From assembly GCA_964484145.1 (NCBI GenBank), contig CAZAED010000033.1, positions 1 through 10,082 of the forward strand: a stretch of DNA of 10,082 bases, read 5' to 3'. This document shows positions 1 through 7,196 of the stretch, piece after piece. Source of the DNA: JAEUSF01 sp964484145. Lineage in GTDB: Bacteria > Patescibacteriota > Doudnabacteria > UBA920. The notes beneath the pieces were generated by a model. That model was not told the origin of the DNA and made no database searches. It saw only the letters and a list, made by a program, of their open reading frames with translations. The position numbers and the translations under genes were made by a program. Position 1 is the stretch's first letter, and the number at the start of each line of letters is the position of its first letter.

Positions 1-109
1 ATTTACAAAAAAAGTTTAAAAATAATATTCATTAAAATGTCAAGACACTATTGAATTTAAATAAATAACAAAAATCCGATATATTTAAGATGTTTTTTAG
101 ACAAAAATT
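1..109. other. AT-rich region upstream of the atp operon
   Basis: No coding sequence is visible. The operon promoter should lie here or further upstream, but I cannot assign one convincingly. A TTTACA at 2-7 is followed by TAATAT at 23-28 with a spacing of only 15. A TTGAAT at 51-56 has its nearest TATATT at 80-85, which is too far (23). No Shine-Dalgarno precedes the ATG at 110. Confidence 0.4.
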
Positions 110-454
110 ATGTCAGAAGAAAAAAACGAAGAAAAAGAATATTTAGTCCCGGGAAGAATAAGCCTTGAGCAGGTACGCAAAGAACAAAAGGAGCTCAAGG
201 AAGCAAAGGACGCAGCCAGAATAATGCCAAAAAGCAAAAAAGTTCTAAACGCAATGTCCATGTTTAGCATTGCTACGGATTTTGGCCTTATTATTGCTTT
301 GCCTCTTTTAGTTTTAGCTTACGTAGGCAAATGGCTGGACAATAGATACGGAACTAAATACTTTATTTTGATTGGCCTAGTGCTTGCCATGTCAATAAGC
401 ATAATGGGAATTTATAAACAAATTAAAAGATTTAAGGAACTATTAAAGAAATGA
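110..454 (+). CDS. atpZ: AtpZ/AtpI-like F1Fo ATP synthase-associated membrane protein
   Basis: A 114-residue protein with a long charged cytoplasmic N-terminus (about residues 1-48, rich in Glu and Lys) followed by two predicted membrane segments (about 53-72 and 84-102). The connecting motif GKWLDNRYGT (73-82) and a basic tail are typical of the AtpZ (F0F1-ATPase gene 1) family. Members are encoded first in many atp operons and are thought to help c-ring assembly or Mg2+ supply; that role is family knowledge, not visible here. The gene is first in the operon, and its TGA overlaps the atpB start as ATGA (451-454), which implies translational coupling. Family membership is fairly secure. AtpI is the alternative name, and the two families are hard to separate at this length. 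Confidence 0.8.
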   Translation: MSEEKNEEKEYLVPGRISLEQVRKEQKELKEAKDAARIMPKSKKVLNAMSMFSIATDFGLIIALPLLVLAYVGKWLDNRYGTKYFILIGLVLAMSISIMGIYKQIKRFKELLKK

Positions 455-1278
455 TGTTAGTTTTACCTCCGCTTGCGGCGGAAACAATGTTCACAATTGG
501 TAATTTTCCTATTACTAATTCATATATTAATTCGAGTCTAGCCCTTTTAGGGTTTTTGGTGTTTGCTATTTTTGTTCAAAAAGCGGCAAAAAAGTATTAT
601 TCAAGGTTAACGGCGCCTAAGGGGATTTTGAATTTTACCGAGGGACTCCTTGAGTTTATGCTCGGATATTTCGACCAAGTGACCGGGGATAGAAAAAAAA
701 GCTACAAATTCCTTCCGATTGTCGGTTCTTTCTTTTTATTTATTGTAGTCTCAAACTGGATGGGGCTAATGCCCGGCACTGGTTCAATTGGTATTTGGGG
801 TCTGCACCATGGAAGCGTAGAGCTTATTCCTTTGTTTAGACCGGCTAACACGGACTTAAATATGACCCTTTCAATGGCAGTAGTAGCGGTTATGGGCTCT
901 CATTTTTTGGGCATTGCGGCAATTGGTTTCTTTAAATACGTAAACAAATTTATAAAACTTGGAGACTTGTATAAAGCTATAATCTCTTTTAATCCAGTTA
1001 AAATCTTGGTCGCAATAATAGAATTTTTTGTTGGTTTAATTGAAGTTTTTTCCGAAGTGGCAAAAATGGTTTCGCTGTCTCTAAGACTTTACGGAAATAT
1101 TTTTGCCGGTGAAGTACTCTTAACTGTTCTAGCATCAATGCTTTCACTTTTTTTACCGCTGCCATTTATGGGCTTGGAAATTATAGTTGGCCTCATACAA
1201 GCAACAGTATTTTCAATGCTCTCGCTTGTTTACTTAAACCTAGCAACAACTGAAATTCATCACGAAGGAGCCCATTAA
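451..1278 (+). CDS. atpB: F1Fo ATP synthase subunit a
   Basis: The 275-residue membrane stator subunit that forms the two proton half-channels against the c-ring. Several hydrophobic segments are present. The family signature is clear: the essential arginine is R212 in SLSLRLYGN, followed by AGE (219-221), and the final helix carries Q250. The PANTDLNMTLSMA stretch (131-143) is a second conserved block. The start at 451 overlaps the atpZ stop; a second ATG at 454 is equally possible. An AAGGA at 434-438 is 12 bases upstream, too far for a good ribosome site. The N-terminal residues PPLAAE are encoded by a palindrome at 466-481. Length is normal for the family. Confidence 0.97.
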   Translation: MMLVLPPLAAETMFTIGNFPITNSYINSSLALLGFLVFAIFVQKAAKKYYSRLTAPKGILNFTEGLLEFMLGYFDQVTGDRKKSYKFLPIVGSFFLFIVVSNWMGLMPGTGSIGIWGLHHGSVELIPLFRPANTDLNMTLSMAVVAVMGSHFLGIAAIGFFKYVNKFIKLGDLYKAIISFNPVKILVAIIEFFVGLIEVFSEVAKMVSLSLRLYGNIFAGEVLLTVLASMLSLFLPLPFMGLEIIVGLIQATVFSMLSLVYLNLATTEIHHEGAH

Positions 1279-1368
1279 ACTATTAATAATTATAATTAAG
1301 ACATTTTAAGAAGACTTTAAATAAACAAAGTAAATAATAGTCTATCGAATTATGTCAAAAGGAAATTT
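1279..1368 (+). promoter_or_regulatory. atpB-atpE spacer with Shine-Dalgarno for atpE
   Basis: A 90-base AT-rich spacer ends in AAAAGGA (1357-1363), five bases before the atpE ATG. This is one of very few recognisable Shine-Dalgarno sites in the operon. It precedes the subunit needed in the highest copy number, so enhanced translation of subunit c is a reasonable inference. Confidence 0.6.
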
Positions 1369-1587
1369 ATGGACGCAGAAGTAATAACAACACTATCTAA
1401 AGCTGGAGCAATAGCTATAGGCGGTATGATGCCGGCTTATGCCATTGGTAAAACTGCCAGTAAAGCTATGGAAAGTATTGGCCGAAACCCGGAAGCAGCC
1501 GAAAAATTGTTCGTCCCAATGCTTCTTTCTTTGGCCTTCGCCGAAGCTATTGCGATTTATGCGCTAGTAGTCGCCTTTACCTTGTAA
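1369..1587 (+). CDS. atpE: F1Fo ATP synthase subunit c
   Basis: A 72-residue hairpin of two membrane helices joined by the polar loop GRNPEA (38-43), which contacts gamma and epsilon. The ion-binding carboxylate is E59 in LAFAEAIAIY. The residues that create a sodium site in Ilyobacter-type c subunits are absent: the helix-1 Gln position is I26 and the Ser-Thr after the Glu is A60-I61. The ring is therefore predicted to carry protons. Helix 1 is unusual. The glycine repeat that normally packs the inner ring (of the GIGPGIGIG kind) reads GGMMPAYAIG, keeping the Pro but placing Met and Tyr at small-residue positions. The start is fixed by the Shine-Dalgarno at 1357-1363. Two large hairpins follow the stop. 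Confidence 0.97.
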   Translation: MDAEVITTLSKAGAIAIGGMMPAYAIGKTASKAMESIGRNPEAAEKLFVPMLLSLAFAEAIAIYALVVAFTL

Positions 1588-1594
1588 AGATCTG

Positions 1595-1628
1595 GGTATC
1601 TGCGGAAGTTAAAACTTCCGCAGATACC
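1595..1628 (+). promoter_or_regulatory. Perfect 16-bp hairpin after atpE
   Basis: The arms 1595-1610 (GGTATCTGCGGAAGTT) and 1613-1628 are perfectly complementary around a two-base AA centre. It starts seven bases after the atpE stop codon. No T-tract follows, so it is not a standard intrinsic terminator. More likely it is an mRNA-stabilising or processing hairpin protecting the upstream atpB-atpE transcript. Confidence 0.75.
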
Positions 1629-1629
1629 T

Positions 1630-1675
1630 CTACTAATATCAGTAAATATCAAAATATATTTATTGATATTAGTAG
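1630..1675 (+). promoter_or_regulatory. Second hairpin (20 bp) between atpE and atpF
   Basis: The arms 1630-1649 and 1656-1675 pair over 20 positions with a single G-U wobble and a six-base loop (CAAAAT). It begins one base after the preceding hairpin. It is AT-rich and has no T-tract. The GATACC of the first hairpin (1623-1628) could alternatively pair with GGTATT at 1675-1680, though the first hairpin is far more stable. Confidence 0.7.
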
Positions 1676-1701
1676 GTATTAAGCAATTAAATATTTAAAT
1701 T

Positions 1702-2280
1702 ATGATAGAATTGAACATTTTAATCCCCATTGCCCACGCAGCTGAGGCAGTAGCCACAGCAGAAAAAGAAACCGGTATTGTCGGAACTTTAGGCATTAAC
1801 TGGAAACTATTTTTGGCCCAATTAGTAAACTTTGCAATTATTCTTTACATTTTAAGACGTTTTGTTTTTTTACCTATTTCAAAAAAACTTGAAGAACGAG
1901 CGGAGAAAATTGAAAAAGCTTTGCAGGACGCGGAAGAAGTAGAAAAGCAAAAAACAGAATTTGAGGAATGGAAAAAGCAGGAAATGTCTAAAACCAGACA
2001 GGAAGCGGCGGATATTATTGCTAAAGCCGAAACAGATGCGGGAGTTGCTCGGGAAGACCTAATGAAAAAAACCAAATCTGACCAGGAAAAAGTAATTAAA
2101 CAGGCAAAAGACCAAATTGAGTCAGACCAACAAAAGGCCCTGGCGCAAATTAAATCTGAAGTTGCAGATTTGGTAACTTCAGCTACAGAAAGAGTCTTAA
2201 AGAAAAAATTGGATGACAAGCATGATATGGAATTAATTAAGAAAACCTTAGAAGAACTAAGTACGAAAAAAAGCAAATGA
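1702..2280 (+). CDS. atpF: F1Fo ATP synthase subunit b
   Basis: The 192-residue peripheral stalk subunit. One membrane helix at about residues 34-54 (core FLAQLVNFAIILYIL) is followed by the basic R52-R53. A long charged helical region rich in Glu, Lys, Ala and Gln then runs almost to the end and should form the b dimer coiled coil that reaches F1. A short hydrophobic start with an AHAAEA stretch (11-16) precedes the membrane helix, so the N-terminus is longer than in E. coli b (156 residues); a cleavable signal is possible but unproven. Its TGA overlaps the atpH start as ATGA (2277-2280). No Shine-Dalgarno precedes the ATG, which lies 26 bases after the second hairpin. Confidence 0.95.
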   Translation: MIELNILIPIAHAAEAVATAEKETGIVGTLGINWKLFLAQLVNFAIILYILRRFVFLPISKKLEERAEKIEKALQDAEEVEKQKTEFEEWKKQEMSKTRQEAADIIAKAETDAGVAREDLMKKTKSDQEKVIKQAKDQIESDQQKALAQIKSEVADLVTSATERVLKKKLDDKHDMELIKKTLEELSTKKSK

Positions 2281-2663
2281 AATTAAGTCCCAAACAATAC
2301 GCAGAGGCTCTATTTGAAGCGGCGGCTGAAACCGCGCCTAAAGACCTGGATATTATTTTAGACCGCTTTGTGAAAATTTTGCAGGCAAACGGCGATTTAG
2401 GGAAATTTCCGGAGATTGAAGCCGAGTACAAAAACATAGAACGCGGGCAGAGTGGTATTTCGGAAGGCAAGGTTACACTCGCTATGGAACATAACGCCAA
2501 AATTTTAAACGATCTAAATAAAGTTGTTTCAGGCAAAGCGGAATATAACACCAAAATTGATGGGGGTTTAGTTGGAGGAATTGTCGTTCGGGTAGATGAC
2601 ACATTAATTGACGGAAGTGTGAAAACAATGCTTGCTCAGTTAAAAACTGATCTTAACTCTTAA
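2277..2663 (+). CDS. atpH: F1Fo ATP synthase subunit delta (short form)
   Basis: This subunit joins the peripheral stalk (b) to the top of alpha3beta3. The start shows the family pattern KQYAEALFEA (6-15), and the C-terminal signature GGLVGGIVVRVDDTLIDGS (96-114) is clear. At 128 residues it is about 50 shorter than E. coli delta (177). The loss seems to fall in the later helices of the N-terminal domain and the linker. Both ends are conserved and the frame is open, so it reads as a compact functional form rather than a broken gene. Translation is probably coupled to atpF through the four-base overlap. Confidence 0.9.
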   Translation: MKLSPKQYAEALFEAAAETAPKDLDIILDRFVKILQANGDLGKFPEIEAEYKNIERGQSGISEGKVTLAMEHNAKILNDLNKVVSGKAEYNTKIDGGLVGGIVVRVDDTLIDGSVKTMLAQLKTDLNS

Positions 2664-2686
2664 TTTTCATTTTTTATTAAATCCAT

Positions 2687-4186
2687 ATGGCTAATCAAAA
2701 TTTAGTATCACAACTAAAAGAAAAAATTCTAGACTTTCAGGCTACCGCTAAGGTTGAAAAAGTCGGCACTGTACTTGAAGTGGCCGACGGAGTAGCGCGC
2801 GTGAGCGGGCTTTCGCAGGTTGCCAGTATGGAAATGCTTGATTTTGGCCAAGGCATAACCGGCGTGGCTCTAAATTTGGAAGAAAATTTAATTGGTAGTA
2901 TTATTTTGGGTGATTTTCAAAAAATTAACGTGGGGGACATTGTCCGTTCGACGGGCAAAATTTTGTCGGTACCGGTAGGCGACTCTTTAATTGGACGCAC
3001 TGTTTCCGCGTTAGGCGAACCCAAAGACGGCAAAGGCGACATTAAAGCGTCTGGCTTTTACCCGGTAGAAAAAATCGCCCCGGGCGTTATAACCCGCCAA
3101 AGCGTAAAAGAGCCGGTGCAAACCGGCATTAAAGCCATAGACGCGCTTATTCCTATTGGGCGTGGTCAGCGTGAGTTAATTATTGGCGACAGACAAACCG
3201 GCAAAACCGCGGTCGCAATAGACACAATCATAAACCAAAAAGGCCAAAACATGATTTGCATTTATGTCGCGGTTGGCCAAAAAGAAAGCAAGATTGCTAA
3301 AATTGTGGCAACTTTAGAGGAAAACGAGGCCATGGAATACACAATTGTGGTCTCTGCGGGCGCTTCCGAACCAGCAGCGCTTTCTTATATTGCTCCTTAT
3401 GCAGCAACTGCCATGGGTGAATATTTTATGGATCAAGGCAAGGACGTTTTAGTTGTTTACGACGACCTTTCTAAGCAAGCTGTGGCGTATCGCGAAATAT
3501 CTCTTTTACTAAGAAGACCGCCGGGACGCGAGGCTTACCCGGGCGATGTGTTCTATTTACACTCCCGTCTTCTTGAACGCGCCGCGAAATTAAACAAAGA
3601 TTTTGGTGGCGGCAGCTTAACCGCGTTGCCAATTATTGAAACCCAGGCGGGCGATGTTTCGGCCTATATTCCTACCAATGTAATTTCCATTACCGACGGA
3701 CAAATTTTCCTTGAAAGCGACTTGTTTTACAAAGGTATAAGACCAGCTTTAAACGTTGGTATTTCTGTTTCGCGCGTAGGCAGTAGCGCTCAGACCAAGG
3801 CTATGAAAAAAGTGGCCGGTAAATTAAAACTACAGTTAGCGCAGTTTAGAGAACTTGAAGCCTTTGCCCAGTTTGGCAGCGACTTAGACGAAAACACCAA
3901 GCGCACGCTTGAACTAGGCCGCAGAATGACAGAAATATTAAAACAACCGCAGTACAGCCCGCTTTCGTTAGAACAGCAGGTAACCATTCTTTACGCGGTA
4001 AACAATGGGCTATTTAATGAAATTCCGGCTGAAAAAATGGCTGAAACTGAAGCCGCTTTCCATAAGTATTTGAAGGTACAGGGAAAAGATGTTTTAGAAG
4101 CAATTAAATCCAGCAAGGAAATAAGCGAGGATACAGAAAATAAATTGAAGAAAGCGATAGAGAATTTTATACAATCGATTAAATAA
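2687..4186 (+). CDS. atpA: F1Fo ATP synthase subunit alpha
   Basis: A 499-residue non-catalytic nucleotide-binding subunit of the F1 hexamer, close to the usual length. In order: an N-terminal beta-barrel (about 25-95), the P-loop GDRQTGKT (167-174) with K173, the Walker B strand VLVVYDD (254-260) and the RRPPGREAYPGD segment (276-287). The alpha arginine finger is R363 in SVSRVGSSAQ, which reaches into the beta catalytic site. A helical C-terminal domain follows. All expected functional residues are present. There is no Shine-Dalgarno; the spacer from atpH is 23 bases. A nine-base gap leads to the 88-aa gene. Confidence 0.98.
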   Translation: MANQNLVSQLKEKILDFQATAKVEKVGTVLEVADGVARVSGLSQVASMEMLDFGQGITGVALNLEENLIGSIILGDFQKINVGDIVRSTGKILSVPVGDSLIGRTVSALGEPKDGKGDIKASGFYPVEKIAPGVITRQSVKEPVQTGIKAIDALIPIGRGQRELIIGDRQTGKTAVAIDTIINQKGQNMICIYVAVGQKESKIAKIVATLEENEAMEYTIVVSAGASEPAALSYIAPYAATAMGEYFMDQGKDVLVVYDDLSKQAVAYREISLLLRRPPGREAYPGDVFYLHSRLLERAAKLNKDFGGGSLTALPIIETQAGDVSAYIPTNVISITDGQIFLESDLFYKGIRPALNVGISVSRVGSSAQTKAMKKVAGKLKLQLAQFRELEAFAQFGSDLDENTKRTLELGRRMTEILKQPQYSPLSLEQQVTILYAVNNGLFNEIPAEKMAETEAAFHKYLKVQGKDVLEAIKSSKEISEDTENKLKKAIENFIQSIK

Positions 4187-4195
4187 TTTAAAAAA

Positions 4196-4462
4196 ATGGA
4201 CGAAAAAACTTTCGAAAGGTCAAATCAAGCATTTTATCAATATGAGGCCAGAAAAATTATTGATTATTTAAGGGAAAAAGGCTTTCATACCATAAACACA
4301 GATAAATTATTGATCACTAAAAAGGACTATGATAAAGAGCAAAACCTGAATGACCCAGAGCTTGTTTTTCTAATCGGCGAAAGGCTTCGAGAAGACCGTT
4401 CCGACGCAGCGTCTTTTATTGAGAGCATGAATCACCACGAAGAAGAGGACGAAGAGGAGTAA
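4196..4462 (+). CDS. Hypothetical acidic 88-aa protein inside the atp operon
   Basis: I do not recognise the family. The protein is soluble, with no membrane segment or signal peptide. An N-terminal region likely to be helical (about 5-29, ARKIIDYLREKGF at 18-30) is followed by a charged middle and a second probable helix (about 54-78). It ends in an extreme acidic tail, HHEEEDEEE (80-88), which could contact basic protein surfaces. It lies nine bases after atpA and 47 before atpG, on the same strand, in a junction where most bacteria have no gene. An accessory or assembly role for F1 is inference from position only. The open frame with ordinary codons and tight spacing support a real gene. 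Confidence 0.7.
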   Translation: MDEKTFERSNQAFYQYEARKIIDYLREKGFHTINTDKLLITKKDYDKEQNLNDPELVFLIGERLREDRSDAASFIESMNHHEEEDEEE

Positions 4463-4509
4463 AAATATTTAACCTTTTGCAACCATCCATAATATTGTTT
4501 AATTAACCT

Positions 4510-5397
4510 ATGCCCGGAATTAAAGATTTAAAAACCCGAATTAAAAGCGTACAAAGCACGCGCAAAATTACCCGCGCCATGCAAATGGTTTCGGCTGCCA
4601 AAATGCGCAAAGCTCAAAACTCGGTTTTACAAAGCCGCTCCTATGCCCAGTTAGCCTGGGAGTTAGTTGAAAATATTTCCAGAAAGGGGAGTTTTAATCA
4701 CCCGCTTATTTCCATTTACCCAAAAGCTAAAAAAATTGGTGTAATATTACTCACGTCTAACCGGGGTATGGTAGGAAGCCTTAACGCAAATCTTTTATTT
4801 AAACTTCGGGAAATAGAAAAAGAAGCAGCTTTAGAACAAAAAGAAGTTGAGTTTGTAACCTACGGAAAAAAAGGCTCGCAAACTTCAGCGCGATTAGGTA
4901 AAAATATAAAGGCGGATTTTGCCAAACCGGAAAAATATATTTTACCCGAAGAAATTTACCCGCTCGCTTACATGATTTCCGAAATGTACGCTACAGGCCA
5001 GTATAAAAAAATATATTTGGCGTATAACCATTTTGTTTCCACACTTTTACAAAAACCTACTATAAGACCACTTTTACCTTTTTCCCAGGAAATTCGCACC
5101 ATGTTAACAGAAAGTAGCGACCAACCTTTGGCTAGCGACGCGGACTATTTGTTTGAACCGGGAATAAACGATGTATTACATCACATTTTACCTCGAATAA
5201 TTGAAAGTCAAATTTATGAGACAGTACTGGAAAGCGATGCTTCGGAACACTCGGCTCGCATGGTTATGATGAAAAACGCGACCGAAGCTGCTGGGGACCT
5301 AATAGCCGACTATACTTTAACTTATAACCAACTAAGACAAGGAAAAATTACCACTGAACTCGCAGAAATTACCGCGGGTAGAATAGCTCTGGAGTAA
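4510..5397 (+). CDS. atpG: F1Fo ATP synthase subunit gamma
   Basis: A 295-residue central rotor shaft. The N-terminal helix carries the family pattern ITRAMQMVSAAKMRKAQ (20-36). A Rossmann-like middle region follows, with LLTSNRGMVGSLNANL (80-95). The C-terminal helix includes SARMVMMKNATEAAGDLI (248-265) and ends in ELAEITAGRIALE, as expected for the helix that inserts into alpha3beta3. Length is slightly above E. coli gamma (287). No Shine-Dalgarno is present. Only two bases separate its stop from the following 131-aa gene. Confidence 0.97.
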   Translation: MPGIKDLKTRIKSVQSTRKITRAMQMVSAAKMRKAQNSVLQSRSYAQLAWELVENISRKGSFNHPLISIYPKAKKIGVILLTSNRGMVGSLNANLLFKLREIEKEAALEQKEVEFVTYGKKGSQTSARLGKNIKADFAKPEKYILPEEIYPLAYMISEMYATGQYKKIYLAYNHFVSTLLQKPTIRPLLPFSQEIRTMLTESSDQPLASDADYLFEPGINDVLHHILPRIIESQIYETVLESDASEHSARMVMMKNATEAAGDLIADYTLTYNQLRQGKITTELAEITAGRIALE

Positions 5398-5399
5398 AT

Positions 5400-5795
5400 A
5401 TGGGAGAAAGCGAACCACATTTTTTTAATCTAGACTCACCGGAGATATCAGAATTACTAAAAGACCCAAATTTTTCTGATATATTAATTTATGAGATGTC
5501 AAAATTAATAGTCGATAATGAGTACCCTACCGCATCCGAGTTTGATATAGCCGAGAGCCTACCAAGTGCAGAAGGAATTAAAGTTTTAAAACATGAGCAG
5601 AAGGGAAGCGCATTCGATATGGCGGGGCGATTACAAGATGCTTTAATTGAGTACCAAGGACATCCTTTTGAAAAATTTAAAAATGATTATCAAGTTCAAA
5701 TTTTTAAGTTACCATCTAGTAATGTGCAGAAAGCAATTAATGGGGCTTATGAGTTATATATATCTGAATTAAATAAATCTAAGAAAATTCAATAA
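5400..5795 (+). CDS. Hypothetical 131-aa protein between atpG and atpD
   Basis: I do not recognise the family. The protein is soluble and mixed in charge, without a membrane segment. Its N-terminal third is acidic (SPEISELLKDPNFSDILIYE at 13-32). The rest alternates probable helices and ends in a basic tail (NKSKKIQ). The start has a usable GGAG (5391-5394) five bases upstream, embedded in the atpG 3' end, and the gap to atpG is two bases. Four bases separate its stop from atpD. It must be co-transcribed with the rotor and catalytic subunits, so a role in F1 assembly or regulation is plausible but not shown by the sequence. It does not resemble a duplicated gamma, delta or epsilon fragment. 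Confidence 0.7.
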   Translation: MGESEPHFFNLDSPEISELLKDPNFSDILIYEMSKLIVDNEYPTASEFDIAESLPSAEGIKVLKHEQKGSAFDMAGRLQDALIEYQGHPFEKFKNDYQVQIFKLPSSNVQKAINGAYELYISELNKSKKIQ

Positions 5796-5799
5796 TTTT

Positions 5800-7191
5800 A
5801 TGAACAAAGGAAACATTACACAAGTTATTGGTCCGGTAGTGGACGTGAAGTTTGAGGAAGGGAAAGTCCCGGCAATTTTTAACGCGCTGGAAATATCGTT
5901 TGGCTCCGACGCGAAGGTCGGAGCGAGCGTCAACAAGTTGACGCTCGAAGTACAGCAGCAGCTACCAGGCGGCATTGTTCGCGCTATTGCTATGTCTTCC
6001 ACCGACGGTTTAAAAAGAGGGACGGAAGTTATAGATACAGGTGCAGGTATATCTGTTCCTGTAGGCAAAACCACATTGGGACGCATTTTTAACGTTTTGG
6101 GCCATACCGTAGACGGAATGGAGGAAGCTAAATCTGAAAAAAAATACCCTATTCATCGTCATGCTCCTAAATTTACCGACCAAAATACAGAAACCGAGGT
6201 TTTGGAAACAGGCATAAAAGTTATTGACTTAATTTGTCCGATTTTAAAAGGTGGTAAAGTGGGACTATTTGGAGGCGCCGGCGTAGGCAAAACTGTAGTT
6301 ATTCAGGAACTTATAAACAACATTGCTAAAGCTCATGGCGGTGTTTCTGTATTTGCCGGCGTAGGGGAACGTACTCGTGAAGGTAATGACCTTTATCACG
6401 AAATGAAAGACGCGAAAGTTTTAGACAAGCTTGCTATGGTGTTCGGTCAAATGAACGAACCACCGGGAGCCAGAGCGCGCGTTGCCCTAACCGGTCTTAG
6501 CATGGCTGAGTATTTCCGTGACGAAGAAAAGCAAGACGTTTTAATGTTCATAGACAACATTTTCCGCTTCACTCAAGCAGGCTCTGAAGTATCTGCCCTT
6601 TTGGGTCGTATTCCTTCGGCCGTAGGTTATCAGCCAACACTTGCTACGGAAATGGGCGAACTCCAGGAACGCATTACTTCCACCAAAGAAGGTTCTATTA
6701 CTAGTGTTCAAGCTGTATACGTGCCGGCAGACGACTTAACCGACCCAGCGCCAGCTACAACTTTTGCCCACTTAGACAGTACCGTTGTACTTTCCCGCGC
6801 TTTAACAGAACTTGGTATATATCCAGCTGTGGACCCACTGGATTCTTCTTCCACCATACTTGACCCAAACATTGTAGGCAAAGAACACTACGATGTAGCC
6901 AGAGGCGTGCAAAAAGTTTTACAACGTTACAAAGACTTGCAAGATATTATTGCAATTTTGGGTATGGAAGAATTACCAGAAGAAGACAAGGTAACAGTAG
7001 GACGAGCCCGCAGAATTCAGCGTTTCCTTTCCCAACCTTTCCATGTAGCGGAAATTTTTACCGGCAGTCCCGGAACTTTTGTTTCTTTGAAAGATACCAT
7101 AAAGGCCTTTAAAGAAATTTTAGAAGGCAAACACGACGACAAGCCGGAATCCGCTTTTTATATGAAGGGCGGAATTGAACAGGTTAAATAA
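5800..7191 (+). CDS. atpD: F1Fo ATP synthase subunit beta (catalytic)
   Basis: A 463-residue catalytic subunit. The P-loop is GGAGVGKT (158-165) with K164. The catalytic glutamate is E190 in GVGERTREG, and Walker B is VLMFIDNIFRF (247-257). The catch-loop equivalent of DELSEED reads MEELPEED (389-396). The whole family length is present. Against E. coli beta, the loop before LTLEVQQQL in the N-terminal barrel is about eight residues longer; residues 35-50 are encoded by two abutting palindromes (5903-5947). Bacillus beta also has a longer loop here, so it tolerates insertion. No Shine-Dalgarno; four bases follow the preceding stop. Confidence 0.98.
   Translation: MNKGNITQVIGPVVDVKFEEGKVPAIFNALEISFGSDAKVGASVNKLTLEVQQQLPGGIVRAIAMSSTDGLKRGTEVIDTGAGISVPVGKTTLGRIFNVLGHTVDGMEEAKSEKKYPIHRHAPKFTDQNTETEVLETGIKVIDLICPILKGGKVGLFGGAGVGKTVVIQELINNIAKAHGGVSVFAGVGERTREGNDLYHEMKDAKVLDKLAMVFGQMNEPPGARARVALTGLSMAEYFRDEEKQDVLMFIDNIFRFTQAGSEVSALLGRIPSAVGYQPTLATEMGELQERITSTKEGSITSVQAVYVPADDLTDPAPATTFAHLDSTVVLSRALTELGIYPAVDPLDSSSTILDPNIVGKEHYDVARGVQKVLQRYKDLQDIIAILGMEELPEEDKVTVGRARRIQRFLSQPFHVAEIFTGSPGTFVSLKDTIKAFKEILEGKHDDKPESAFYMKGGIEQVK
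5903..5947. repeat. Two abutting palindromes inside atpD
   Basis: The first palindrome has 8-bp arms (5903-5910 and 5917-5924, GCTCCGAC with its complement) around GCGAAG. The second has 11-bp arms (5924-5934 and 5937-5947, CGAGCGTCAAC with its complement) around AA. They share base 5924 and are in frame, encoding the extra residues of a variable loop. A small palindromic element inserted into a gene would look like this. Confidence 0.7.
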
Positions 7192-7196
7192 TATCA

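Noticed and set aside
1369..1587. Sodium-coupled c-ring
   Set aside because: The Gln in helix 1 and the Ser-Thr after the Glu that form the sodium site are replaced by Ile and Ala-Ile.
1845..2602. Two reverse-strand open frames over atpF and atpH
   Set aside because: They are shadows of clear conserved genes, with Ser/Phe-rich low-quality translations.
3790..3987. Reverse-strand open frame inside atpA
   Set aside because: It lies wholly within the conserved alpha C-terminal domain and shows no domain of its own.
5769..6086. Reverse-strand open frame over the start of atpD
   Set aside because: A shadow of the beta subunit barrel, without start signals or domains.
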